Counted from the first letter of the stretch, positions 34,603-42,475 are shown. The stretch: 64,000 nucleotides of DNA from Microcosmobacter sp040493455 (GCF_040493455.1 NZ_JANFDA010000004.1:324188-388187), one strand, 5' to 3'. Program-made: numbers and translations. Notes: generated from the sequence alone by a model not told the origin.

Positions 34603-37600
34603 ATGAAATACAATTTCAACGAGATAGAGAAAAAATGGCAAGACCATTGGGCTAAGAACCAAACCTTTAAGGCTGAAAACAATTCAGATAAGCCTAAATA
34701 TTACGTACTAGACATGTTCCCTTATCCGAGTGGTGCTGGGTTACACGTTGGGCATCCATTGGGCTATATTGCTTCAGACATCTATGCGCGCTACAAGCGA
34801 CACAAAGGCTTTAATGTTTTACATCCACAAGGTTATGATAGTTTTGGACTTCCTGCCGAGCAATATGCCATCCAGACAGGGCAACATCCTGCAATTACTA
34901 CTGAAGAAAACATTAAGACCTATCGTCGTCAGTTAGATCAGATAGGATTCTCTTTCGATTGGTCTCGTGAAGTGAGAACTAGTGACCCTAAGTACTACAA
35001 ATGGACGCAGTGGGTATTCATTCAATTGTTCAACTCATGGTATAATAATGACAGTAATAAAGCTGAAAACATTTCAGAATTAATAAAGATGTTTGAAGCT
35101 GAAGGAAATGCTAATATAAACGCTACTTGTGATGATGATACGGAAACGTTCACTGCTGAAGCATGGAACGCGTTTTCTGATGTTGAACAACAGGAAATTC
35201 TTTTAAAATACAGACTAACATACCTTGCTGAAACCGAAGTGAACTGGTGTCCTGCACTAGGTACTGTTTTAGCCAATGACGAAATCGTAAACGGAGTATC
35301 GGAACGTGGTGGTCATCCAGTGATTCGCAAAAAAATGACACAATGGAGCATGCGTATCTCTGCTTATGCAGAACGTCTGCTTAATGGTATTGATTATAAC
35401 ACAGAAGATTTAGATTGGACCGATGCATTGAAAGAAATGCAGAAAAACTGGATTGGAAAGTCTGTTGGAGCTAGCGTTACGTTTAATGTTATTTCTAATT
35501 CGGACGTTGAGGCTCTCGAAACGTCTGAAGAAATGGACACTTCGAGAACCTCAGTGTCCAATACCATCGATGTCTTTACCACACGACCAGATACCATCTT
35601 TGGAGTAAGCTTTATGACGCTTGCACCAGAGCACGATTTGGTGTCTAAGATTACCACTGCTGAGCAAAAAGATGCTGTAGATGCCTATGTTGAAGCTACC
35701 GCAAAGCGTAGTGAGCGCGATCGTATGGCAGACGTCAAAACCATTTCTGGGGTGTTTACAGGAGCCTATGCAGAGCATCCATTTAGCAAGGAACCGATTC
35801 CGATTTGGATTGGTGATTATGTATTGGCTAGTTATGGTACAGGTGCTGTGATGGCAGTACCTTGTGGAGACCAACGCGATTACGATTTTGCAAAGCACTT
35901 TGATATTCCTATTCCAAACATCTTTGAAGGTGTCGATATTTCTGAAGAAGCCTTTGCCGATAAGGATAATACCATTATTGCAAACAGTGATTTCATCAAT
36001 GGGATGAATTACAAAAAGGCAACAAAGCGTGTCATCTATGAACTAGAACAGATTGGTCAAGGTGAAGGCAAAACCAATTATAGACTGCGTGATGCTGTCT
36101 TTAGCCGTCAGCGTTATTGGGGCGAGCCATTCCCAGTGTATTATGTGGATGGTATGCCACAAATGATTGCGGATGAGCATCTCCCAATTACCTTACCAGA
36201 AGTGGAAAAGTATTTACCAACCGAAACTGGTGAGCCACCTCTTGGTAATGCCACAGTTTGGGCTTGGGACACAGAAACAAATACAGTTGTAGACAATGAT
36301 AAGATAGACCATAAAACGGTATTCCCGCTGGAGTTGAATACGATGCCTGGTTGGGCTGGAAGTTCACAGTACTTTAACCGTTATATGGATCCTCATAATG
36401 CCAATGAGATTTTCTCGCAAGAGGCTATTGATTACTGGCAACAGGTAGACTTGTATATTGGTGGAAGTGAGCATGCTACAGGACATCTACTCTATGCACG
36501 TTTCTGGCAGAAATTTATGTACGACCTTGGTTTAGTACCTCATAATGAGTTTGCTAAAAAGCTGATTAACCAAGGAATGATTTTGGGGACTAGTGCTTTT
36601 GTTAATAGAATTGATAAAGTTATTATTAACAAAGCAACTAGAATAGATGGGAAAAAAGTTGCCTCAAAAGAAAAAATTAAAACTGTTAAGCTCAAAAATC
36701 CAATTTTCTTATCATATTATTATGTTAATGAAATTGACTACTCAAAAAGTGTTGGAATTAATCTGGATGATTCATTTGGCAATAAAATTATTAAAGAAAG
36801 AACTCAGAGAATTACAGATATAATCAAAAGTCAAGTTTCAGATGATGATATTAAATATTTTGAAGATGATGATTTTGCTTACACAAGGTTCATAAGTACA
36901 ATTCATGCTGACGTATCTTTTGTTAATGCTTCTAATGAACTAGATACTATTGCTTTTACGGAATGGAGAAAGGAATATAGAAATGCTCAATTTCTTTATG
37001 AAGAAGATAAAACTTTCATAGTTGAAAGAGACGTCGAAAAAATGTCGAAGTCTAAATTCAATGTAGTTAACCCAGATGATATTGTTAGAGATTACGGTGC
37101 CGACAGTTTAAGACTTTATGAAATGTTCCTTGGACCATTAGAACAATACAAACCTTGGAATACTGCTGGTATTACAGGTGTATCCGGTTTCCTCAAAAAA
37201 CTCTGGAAACTATATATTCCTTTTATGGACGGGTCGCTGAGCGGAGTCGAAGTGGAACCAACAAAAGACAATCTAAAGACACTTCATAAAACCATCAAAA
37301 AGGTTGAGGAAGACATCGAGAACTTCTCGTTCAATACGTCTGTATCGACGTTCATGATTGCGGTAAACGAATTGACTGCGCAAAAGTGTACTTCAAAAGA
37401 TATTCTCGAGCCACTATTGGTATTGATTTCGCCTTATGCACCACATATTGCTGAAGAACTTTGGGAAGCACTAGGTCATAACGAATCGATTTCTACAGCA
37501 GCGTTCCCAATCTTTGATCAAAGTCATTTGGTTGAGAGTACTAAAGAGTATCCGATTTCGTTTAATGGTAAAACCCGTTTTACTATCGAGTTTCCACTAG

Positions 37601-37725
37601 ACATGAGCAAAGAAGACATTGAAAAGGCTGTTTTAGCAGATGAGCGCACGCAAACACAAATGCAAGGTCGTGAACCGAAACGAGTCATTGTCGTACCAGG
37701 TAGAATAGTTAATGTGGTAGGATAG
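34603..37725 (+). CDS. leuS: leucyl-tRNA synthetase with extra insertions
   Basis: LeuS charges tRNA-Leu in the cytoplasm. The ATG at 34603 gives 1040 residues, longer than E. coli LeuRS (860) and the 920-950 that I recall for Bacteroidota. The class I motifs are HVGH (48-51) and KMSKS (813-817). The editing domain has TTRPDT (326-331), and the WCPALGTVLANDE block typical of the Bacteroidota form is present. Three regions stand out. Residues 300-319 are encoded by two inverted REP-like hairpins. Residues of about 671-766 form an A+T-rich segment where relatives have about 20-25. Residues 877-885 coincide with a third REP-like sequence. The frame is open throughout, so the enzyme is probably functional. 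Confidence 0.95.
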   Translation: MKYNFNEIEKKWQDHWAKNQTFKAENNSDKPKYYVLDMFPYPSGAGLHVGHPLGYIASDIYARYKRHKGFNVLHPQGYDSFGLPAEQYAIQTGQHPAITTEENIKTYRRQLDQIGFSFDWSREVRTSDPKYYKWTQWVFIQLFNSWYNNDSNKAENISELIKMFEAEGNANINATCDDDTETFTAEAWNAFSDVEQQEILLKYRLTYLAETEVNWCPALGTVLANDEIVNGVSERGGHPVIRKKMTQWSMRISAYAERLLNGIDYNTEDLDWTDALKEMQKNWIGKSVGASVTFNVISNSDVEALETSEEMDTSRTSVSNTIDVFTTRPDTIFGVSFMTLAPEHDLVSKITTAEQKDAVDAYVEATAKRSERDRMADVKTISGVFTGAYAEHPFSKEPIPIWIGDYVLASYGTGAVMAVPCGDQRDYDFAKHFDIPIPNIFEGVDISEEAFADKDNTIIANSDFINGMNYKKATKRVIYELEQIGQGEGKTNYRLRDAVFSRQRYWGEPFPVYYVDGMPQMIADEHLPITLPEVEKYLPTETGEPPLGNATVWAWDTETNTVVDNDKIDHKTVFPLELNTMPGWAGSSQYFNRYMDPHNANEIFSQEAIDYWQQVDLYIGGSEHATGHLLYARFWQKFMYDLGLVPHNEFAKKLINQGMILGTSAFVNRIDKVIINKATRIDGKKVASKEKIKTVKLKNPIFLSYYYVNEIDYSKSVGINLDDSFGNKIIKERTQRITDIIKSQVSDDDIKYFEDDDFAYTRFISTIHADVSFVNASNELDTIAFTEWRKEYRNAQFLYEEDKTFIVERDVEKMSKSKFNVVNPDDIVRDYGADSLRLYEMFLGPLEQYKPWNTAGITGVSGFLKKLWKLYIPFMDGSLSGVEVEPTKDNLKTLHKTIKKVEEDIENFSFNTSVSTFMIAVNELTAQKCTSKDILEPLLVLISPYAPHIAEELWEALGHNESISTAAFPIFDQSHLVESTKEYPISFNGKTRFTIEFPLDMSKEDIEKAVLADERTQTQMQGREPKRVIVVPGRIVNVVG
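35502..35559. repeat. pair of inverted REP-like palindromes inside leuS
   Basis: Two 25-base copies of one sequence lie head to head. The left copy (35502-35526) and the reverse complement of the right copy (35535-35559) agree at all but six positions, sharing the core TGAGG-Y-TCTCGAA. The right copy is itself a hairpin, GACACT with AGTGTC. The pair encodes residues 300-319 of the editing domain in frame and looks like a BIME-type element. Confidence 0.7.
37233..37255. repeat. REP-like sequence inside leuS
   Basis: The 23 bases contain the CTGAGCGGAGTCGAAG core that I recall from dispersed palindromic repeats in Flavobacteriaceae and other genomes. It is in frame and encodes the SLSGVEVE part of the C-terminal region of LeuS. 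Confidence 0.55.
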
Positions 37726-37731
37726 TATGCT

Positions 37732-38088
37732 ATGCAATTAAGACTAAACAGATACGGAAAAATAGGTTTATTCTTAGTTGCGTCAATCATCATTAGTATT
37801 GCTCTACTTCGATTGTTTGAAAAACGTTTTGATACTGAAGATTGGAAACGCCTCCCTACTGAACGTTACAAAATGGTCGATAATCTCATTGAACAACAAC
37901 TACTAATAGGAAAGACCAAAGAAGAAGCCATTAAACTTCTAGGAAAGCCCAATGCTACTATATCTTCTGCTAGTGTATTTCTTTATGAAATAGGAACAGT
38001 CCCTAGTTTTTTTAAGTCGAAAACTGAACAGTTGCTTATTGTTTTTGAAGATGAAAAAGCAATAAAAGTAACACTTGCTGATGAATAG
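37732..38088 (+). CDS. membrane-anchored protein with BamE/SmpA-like domain
   Basis: The 118-residue product has one N-terminal membrane helix (about 11-27). Its domain contains LIEQQLLIGKTKEEAIKLLG followed by FLYEIGTVP strands, which resembles the two-helix, three-strand BamE/SmpA fold (the GKT-x-EEV-x-x-LLG signature). It lacks a lipobox, so it is not a typical BamE lipoprotein. It starts six bases after leuS and may be read from the same transcript. Function is unknown. Confidence 0.72.
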   Translation: MQLRLNRYGKIGLFLVASIIISIALLRLFEKRFDTEDWKRLPTERYKMVDNLIEQQLLIGKTKEEAIKLLGKPNATISSASVFLYEIGTVPSFFKSKTEQLLIVFEDEKAIKVTLADE

Positions 38089-38106
38089 TTAAGCAGTATT
38101 GTTTTG

Positions 38107-38183
38107 TAGATTTCTCACTTTGTTCGACATGATATAGCCTTGCCATTCAGAGCGAATACAATGAAGCGAAGAATCTCTTAGCT
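38107..38183. repeat. inverted pair of degenerate REP-like elements
   Basis: The left arm (AGATTTCTCACTTTGTTCG, 38107-38125) and the reverse complement of the right arm (the GAAGCGAAGAATCTC part, to 38183) are variants of one motif seen in many Bacteroidota intergenic regions. The pair fills the gap between the convergent BamE-like gene and the ferredoxin gene. Confidence 0.5.
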
Positions 38184-38507
38184 CTCTGGAGCTAATTGCA
38201 CCTTAAGCCCCTCCATCGCTGGAGTCATTTGAATTTGACAACCAAGACGACTATTATCCTTAACGTAAAAAGCTTCTGCAAGCATAGCATCCTCATCGTC
38301 TTGCATTTCTGGTAAATCGTGGTCAGATAACACATAGCATTGACATGATGCACACATTGCCATGCCGCCACAAACACCAATAGTACCTTCTTCAGCCAGT
38401 TCATAAGAACGTACAACTTCCATAAGGTTCATTGCCATATCTGTTGGTGCTTCTATAGTATGTTCAACACCGTCACGGTCGATAATTGTTATGTTAATAT
38501 CTTCCAT
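38178..38507 (-). CDS. [2Fe-2S] ferredoxin, adrenodoxin-like
   Basis: The 109-residue product is a single ferredoxin domain with ligand cysteines C46, C52, C55 and C90 in the C-x5-C-x2-C...C spacing of vertebrate- and ISC-type ferredoxins; C57 is extra. Such ferredoxins pass single electrons in the cytoplasm, often for Fe-S assembly or to oxygenases. A ferredoxin-NADP reductase gene lies upstream on the same strand, separated only by a four-helix-bundle gene, so the two probably act together. Confidence 0.92.
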   Translation of the reverse strand: MEDINITIIDRDGVEHTIEAPTDMAMNLMEVVRSYELAEEGTIGVCGGMAMCASCQCYVLSDHDLPEMQDDEDAMLAEAFYVKDNSRLGCQIQMTPAMEGLKVQLAPES

Positions 38508-38509
38508 AC

Positions 38510-38897
38510 AGGAATTAGTTATTAGGTCTTAGGATTTAGTTTTCATCGAATTAATCAATCCATAAAGCATTCTTGAAATTTCATTAGAAGCTTCAATCAA
38601 CTCCTTGGAATTTACTCCTGCAATTAATTCTAGTTCTTCGGCAAGATATAACATTGACCTAACTTCACTATTTGAACCTAAAGAAAAGTACAAAAATCTT
38701 GAAAAATCGGCATTAGTCTTTCTTTCAAATCCTTCAGCTATATTGTTTGATATTGAAACAGAGGCTCTAGTTATTTGATCCCGAAAGGCAAAGTCTTTTG
38801 ATGCATTAAACTGTTGATATATTCTTACAGAAAAATCTTGAGCTTTTTGCCAAACCAAGATGTCTTCAAACTTTTTTATTGCCATTTTCTAATTCCT
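38510..38897. repeat. 9-bp inverted repeats bounding the four-helix-bundle gene
   Basis: AGGAATTAG (38510-38518) and its exact reverse complement CTAATTCCT (38889-38897) bracket the four-helix gene, about 10 bases beyond its stop and 4 bases before its start. The right end continues as three tandem TTCCTAG units. The left side has TTAGG repeats resembling those in the leuS leader. A small mobile cassette is possible but not proven. Confidence 0.45.
38529..38885 (-). CDS. four-helix-bundle protein (23S rRNA intervening-sequence family)
   Basis: The 118-residue product shows the family pattern FEDILVWQKAQDF, RDQITRASVSISNNIAEGFER, FSRFLYFSLGSNSEVRSMLYLA and a final amphipathic helix. Relatives occur inside 23S rRNA intervening sequences and also as scattered single genes in Bacteroidota. 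The molecular role is unknown. Here it interrupts a ferredoxin / ferredoxin reductase gene pair and is bounded by short inverted repeats, which suggests it arrived as an insertion. Confidence 0.88.
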   Translation of the reverse strand: MAIKKFEDILVWQKAQDFSVRIYQQFNASKDFAFRDQITRASVSISNNIAEGFERKTNADFSRFLYFSLGSNSEVRSMLYLAEELELIAGVNSKELIEASNEISRMLYGLINSMKTKS

Positions 38898-38932
38898 AGT
38901 TCCTAGTTCCTAAAAGACTATACCCTAAAGTA

Positions 38933-39994
38933 TTATTCAATTTTCTTAACTACTGCTTTTGGTGCTTCTTTTCGTGTGCCGTCAAACCCATCTATACCAC
39001 TCACTGTAGTATACTTCATGACATATTTCTTACCCGGATTGATAATCTTATATGCTGCCTGACACATTATAGTTGCTTCGTGGAAGCCACAAAGAATCAA
39101 CTTAAGTTTTCCTGGATAGGTATTGACATCTCCAATAGCAAATATCCCTGGAATATTAGTTTGATAGTCTAATGCATTATTAACCTTAATGGCATTCTTT
39201 TCAATCTCCAAGCCCCAATTTGCAATCGGTCCAAGCTTAGGCGATAATCCAAAAAGCGGAATGAAATGATCGCATTCTATTTCAAACTCTCTTTCTATAT
39301 GCTGTGCTTGTTTTACAACAACTGCTTTAAGGTGATGATCACCAACTAATCCAATAACTTCAGCTGGTGTAACTAGGTTTATCTTTCCTTGGTTCTTTAA
39401 CTCTTGGACTTTTTCTACAGAATCCAAATGCCCTCTGAATTCGTTTCGTCTATGTATCAATGTAACTTCGGAAGCGACATCACTTAAAAAGATGCTCCAA
39501 TCTAAAGCTGAATCTCCTCCTCCTGCAATCACCACTTTTTTATCGCGATACATTTCAGGATTTCTGATGATATACTCTACACCTTTATCTTCAAAATCTG
39601 CAATGTTATGAATCAATGGTTTTCTTGGCTCAAAACTCCCTAATCCACCTGCTATGGCTACTACTGGTGCTTGGTGCTGCGTACCTTTATTTGTCGTTAC
39701 TATAAACGATCCGTCTTCTTGCTTTTCTATAGTTTCGGCACGCTCTCCTAATGTGAATCCAGGTTCAAATTGCTTGCCTTGTTCTAATAGCTTTTCGGTA
39801 AGGTCTCCTGCTAAAATTTCAGGATAAGCAGGTATATCGTAGATGGGTTTCTTTGGGTAAATCTCAGAGCATTGTCCTCCTGGCTGTGGTAAGGCATCGA
39901 TAAGATGGCAACGTAATTTTAAAAGCCCTGCTTCGAATACAGTAAACAATCCTGTAGGTCCAGCGCCTATGATGAGTATATCTGTTTTTATCAT
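38933..39994 (-). CDS. ferredoxin--NADP(+) reductase, thioredoxin reductase-like type
   Basis: The 353-residue flavoprotein has an FAD-binding GAGPTGLFTVFEAG motif at the N-terminus, an NADPH-binding GGGDSALDWS motif in the middle and a C-terminal GIFAIGDVNTYPGK block. The redox CxxC of thioredoxin reductase is absent, which identifies the ferredoxin-NADP reductase branch. It supplies electrons to, or accepts them from, the downstream ferredoxin. Its own -7 box and a small leader hairpin separate it from nfu. Confidence 0.93.
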   Translation of the reverse strand: MIKTDILIIGAGPTGLFTVFEAGLLKLRCHLIDALPQPGGQCSEIYPKKPIYDIPAYPEILAGDLTEKLLEQGKQFEPGFTLGERAETIEKQEDGSFIVTTNKGTQHQAPVVAIAGGLGSFEPRKPLIHNIADFEDKGVEYIIRNPEMYRDKKVVIAGGGDSALDWSIFLSDVASEVTLIHRRNEFRGHLDSVEKVQELKNQGKINLVTPAEVIGLVGDHHLKAVVVKQAQHIEREFEIECDHFIPLFGLSPKLGPIANWGLEIEKNAIKVNNALDYQTNIPGIFAIGDVNTYPGKLKLILCGFHEATIMCQAAYKIINPGKKYVMKYTTVSGIDGFDGTRKEAPKAVVKKIE

Positions 39995-40001
39995 AATATA
40001 A

Positions 40002-40051
40002 CCTGCAAAAGCAGGCTTAACTTTAATTCAACTTAATGTAATTCAAAAGTA
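40002..40051 (-). promoter_or_regulatory. -7 box and leader hairpin of the ferredoxin reductase gene
   Basis: On the reverse strand TACTTTTG (40044-40051) precedes a leader containing the perfect hairpin CCTGC-TTTT-GCAGG (40002-40015), close to the start codon. The hairpin could affect translation or mRNA stability. Confidence 0.4.
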
Positions 40052-40062
40052 AAATGAAATTG

Positions 40063-40087
40063 AAAAAACTTTTATGACAAAAGTCAT
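40063..40087 (-). terminator. weak terminator after nfu
   Basis: On the reverse strand ATGAC pairs with GTCAT across TTTT, followed by AAAAG and a T run. The stem is only five pairs, so termination may be partial. Confidence 0.45.
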
Positions 40088-40088
40088 G

Positions 40089-40331
40089 CTAAGCCTCTAC
40101 ATTGATGACTTCTTCTATCTGTGGTGCATATTTCTTAATAGTCATTTCCACACCAGATTTTAAGGTCATTTGATTGACACTACACGATATACAAGCACCT
40201 TCTAACTGTACTCTTACACGTTTGTCATCTTCAATAGATAATAACGAAATATCGCCTCCATCGCTTTGAAGAAATGGACGAATTTCGGCCAAGGCTTTTT
40301 CTACGTTTAGTTTTATTTCTTCTGTAGTCAT
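40089..40331 (-). CDS. NifU-like Fe-S scaffold protein
   Basis: The 80-residue product is a stand-alone Nfu domain with the cluster-binding CxxC at C47 and C50 (GACISCSVNQMTLKSGVE). Nfu proteins deliver 4Fe-4S clusters to target enzymes. It starts three bases after mrp, so the two Fe-S factors are translated from one message, and it complements the suf cluster 16 kb away. Confidence 0.94.
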   Translation of the reverse strand: MTTEEIKLNVEKALAEIRPFLQSDGGDISLLSIEDDKRVRVQLEGACISCSVNQMTLKSGVEMTIKKYAPQIEEVINVEA

Positions 40332-40334
40332 ACT

Positions 40335-41468
40335 CTATTTCTTAACGGCTGAGCAACCAGCCATTGTTGTAATTTTTATTGCTTCTGTAGGTGGCAAATC
40401 GGTATTACGTCTTACCACTTCCTGAACCACATTTTTAGTTAGTTCTTCAAAAGCTTCTTCTAAAGTAGAAGCTGTCTGTAATGCCGCAGGTCTACCTACA
40501 TCGCCTGCTTCTCGTATACTTTGTACTAATGGTATCTCTCCCAAAAATGGTACTTCTAAATCTTCAGCTAGGTTTTTTGCACCTTCTTTACCAAAAATGT
40601 AATACTTGTTTTCTGGCAATTCTTCTGGAGTAAAGTAAGCCATATTTTCAACAATTCCTAAAACCGGCACGCTAATGCTCTCTTGCTGAAACATTGCCAC
40701 TCCCTTTTTTGCATCGGCTAGTGCTACATTCTGTGGCGTACTTACCACAACGGCTCCAGTGACTGGAAGCGATTGCATAATGCTAAGGTGAATATCTCCT
40801 GTACCTGGTGGTAAGTCTAGTAATAAGAAATCTAAGTCTCCCCATGCCGCATCGAAGATCATTTGATTTAAGGCTTTTGCTGCCATAGGCCCTCTCCATA
40901 TCACTGCTTGATCTGGTTTGGTGAAAAATCCAATTGACAATACTTTAACACCATAGTTTTCTACGGGTTTCATTTTGGATTTGCCTCCAACATTGACTGC
41001 TAATGGTCTTTCGTCAGCAACATCGAACATTATTGGTATTGACGGCCCATAAATATCTGCATCTAGCACACCAACTTTAAAGCCCATTTTTGCTAACGTA
41101 ACAGCAATGTTGGCGGTCACTGTAGATTTTCCAACGCCACCTTTACCTGAAGCTACCGCTACAATATTCTGAATGCCAGGAATGGCTTTTCCTTTAATCT
41201 GGTTTGTTGGTTTGGCTGGTGCTTCAACTTTTACATTGACATTGACTTTAGCCTTTTCATACACTTTATCATGAATAGTTTTCATGATATCTACCTCAGT
41301 CTTTTTCTTTGCTTGAAGCGCTGGGTTTTTTATAGTGATATCAACAATAACCTCATCTGCAAAGGTCACTACATTGGTTACTGCACCACTATCTACCATA
41401 TTCTCTCCTTCACCAGGAACAGTAATGGTTTTTAGTGCATCTAATATATCTTGCTTATTAAGTTTCAT
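40335..41468 (-). CDS. Mrp/ApbC/NBP35-family Fe-S carrier ATPase
   Basis: The 377-residue product has an N-terminal DUF59 domain (about 1-80) and a P-loop domain with the deviant Walker A GKGGVGKST (108-116). Such proteins load or carry Fe-S clusters in the cytoplasm. The CxxC pair used for cluster binding in E. coli Mrp is missing: the corresponding region reads ENMAYFTPEELPENK without cysteines. A single Cys remains near the C-terminus in AGCSAVKK. I recall this as a Bacteroidota variant. It is followed closely by nfu. Confidence 0.93.
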   Translation of the reverse strand: MKLNKQDILDALKTITVPGEGENMVDSGAVTNVVTFADEVIVDITIKNPALQAKKKTEVDIMKTIHDKVYEKAKVNVNVKVEAPAKPTNQIKGKAIPGIQNIVAVASGKGGVGKSTVTANIAVTLAKMGFKVGVLDADIYGPSIPIMFDVADERPLAVNVGGKSKMKPVENYGVKVLSIGFFTKPDQAVIWRGPMAAKALNQMIFDAAWGDLDFLLLDLPPGTGDIHLSIMQSLPVTGAVVVSTPQNVALADAKKGVAMFQQESISVPVLGIVENMAYFTPEELPENKYYIFGKEGAKNLAEDLEVPFLGEIPLVQSIREAGDVGRPAALQTASTLEEAFEELTKNVVQEVVRRNTDLPPTEAIKITTMAGCSAVKK

Positions 41469-41496
41469 TAACTCTATTAAGATTCATTCTAAAATG

Positions 41497-41504
41497 CAAA
41501 GATA
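41497..41504 (-). promoter_or_regulatory. -7 box of mrp-nfu
   Basis: On the reverse strand TATCTTTG followed by C is an exact consensus match 28 bases before the mrp ATG. No good -33 TTG is seen at the standard distance. Confidence 0.5.
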
Positions 41505-41751
41505 GTCAATAATGACAGAAGACATCTCACCATACAAGAAGTTTTATTTATGCTATTATTGAGTTTAATTATGTTTCAAAATGACACAAAAACTACGCAA
41601 ATCGCATACATTTCAACGTGAAAAAATGCTCTAAAAACAGAAAAAAGGGTATTATATCGATTTTTATAAAATTTTGGTGACTTACACGTATCTCACTGTT
41701 TCTTAATTATATAGAAACGCCAAACTAATACTTTGGATAAAAACACTCACT

Positions 41752-42141
41752 ATGTTTACGTTTAAGAAAAAAACCGAGGTACAAGAAGATGCTCAATTTA
41801 TTTTTGACATCGTGAAAAAATATTCTGGAGACAGCAATATTAAAAAGCTAGTGGCTCCTGGATCTGGTGAATGCTATCTTATTGATTCTGAAAATGAAAT
41901 CACTATTAGCATCGCTGATGAAAAGGTTATGATTTCGAACCATGTGTTTCTGTACAAAAAGCTATTCAACTTATCCTTCACAGATCAGCTAAAGAAGCAA
42001 GTAAAGAGTGATATCAAGAAAGAGGTTGCGCTTCTTAAAAAGTCATTATTAGAGGATGAAACGAATTTATTGTCGAACATTTCGAGATTAAACTCTGGTG
42101 AGAGCATGCCCGAAAACATTACTTCTGTTTCTGCTTCGTAA
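41752..42141 (+). CDS. cytoplasmic protein of unknown function
   Basis: The 129-residue product has no signal or membrane segment. It starts FKKKTEVQEDAQF, has a beta-rich middle (SGECYLIDSENEITISIADEKVMISNHVFLY) and ends in a long Lys/Leu-rich helix (KKEVALLKKSLLEDE). No family is recognised. It is monocistronic, preceded by a 283-base A+T-rich gap with a GTTTC...GAAAC inverted repeat (41698-41718) and an imperfect -7 box, TACTTTGG (41729-41736). It is convergent with the ATL gene, with no bases between their ends. Confidence 0.7.
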   Translation: MFTFKKKTEVQEDAQFIFDIVKKYSGDSNIKKLVAPGSGECYLIDSENEITISIADEKVMISNHVFLYKKLFNLSFTDQLKKQVKSDIKKEVALLKKSLLEDETNLLSNISRLNSGESMPENITSVSAS

Positions 42142-42474
42142 TTATTGTAATTCAGTACTTGGATCCCAATAAACTTTATCGAAATTCTGGATTTGGTTTT
42201 CTATAACCTCTATACCTTCGCTTTCTAAGAGTTGTTGCATGAGGTTAGTGCCATCGAAATGATGTTTGCCTGTAAGTAGTCCTTTTCGATTTACAACACG
42301 ATGAGCGGGTACATCTTTGCCTCCAGAACCGTTCATGGCATAGCCAACCATTCTTGCGCTACGTGCTGCTCCTAAATATTTTGCTATGGCTCCGTAACTG
42401 GTAACTCTACCATAAGGGATAAGTCTTGTGACTTCATAAACTTTATCAAAGAAGTTAAGTGTTTCTGGCTTCAT
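42142..42474 (-). CDS. alkyltransferase-like (ATL) DNA-binding protein of the MGMT family
   Basis: The 110-residue product matches the DNA-binding domain of O6-alkylguanine-DNA alkyltransferases (VTRLIPYGRVTSYGAIAKYLG, AARSARMVGYAM). The active-site motif PCHRV is PAHRV (56-60), so the alkyl-accepting cysteine is replaced by Ala57. Proteins with this change (ATLs) bind alkylated bases and flag them for nucleotide excision repair rather than repairing them directly. It ends the trmB-lysE-ATL operon, one base after lysE. Confidence 0.93.
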   Translation of the reverse strand: MKPETLNFFDKVYEVTRLIPYGRVTSYGAIAKYLGAARSARMVGYAMNGSGGKDVPAHRVVNRKGLLTGKHHFDGTNLMQQLLESEGIEVIENQIQNFDKVYWDPSTELQ

Positions 42475-42475
42475 C

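Noticed and set aside
35022..35898. Reverse frames inside leuS
   Set aside because: They lie opposite conserved LeuRS sequence and show no domains or plausible starts.
34603..37725. leuS as a pseudogene because of inserts and repeats
   Set aside because: The frame is open from start to stop, HVGH, KMSKS and editing motifs are intact, and the inserts are multiples of three.
41609..41632. TTTCAACGT followed by an A run, seen also near 58440
   Set aside because: The shared core is short and lies in A+T-rich intergenic DNA. Two copies in 64 kb are compatible with chance.
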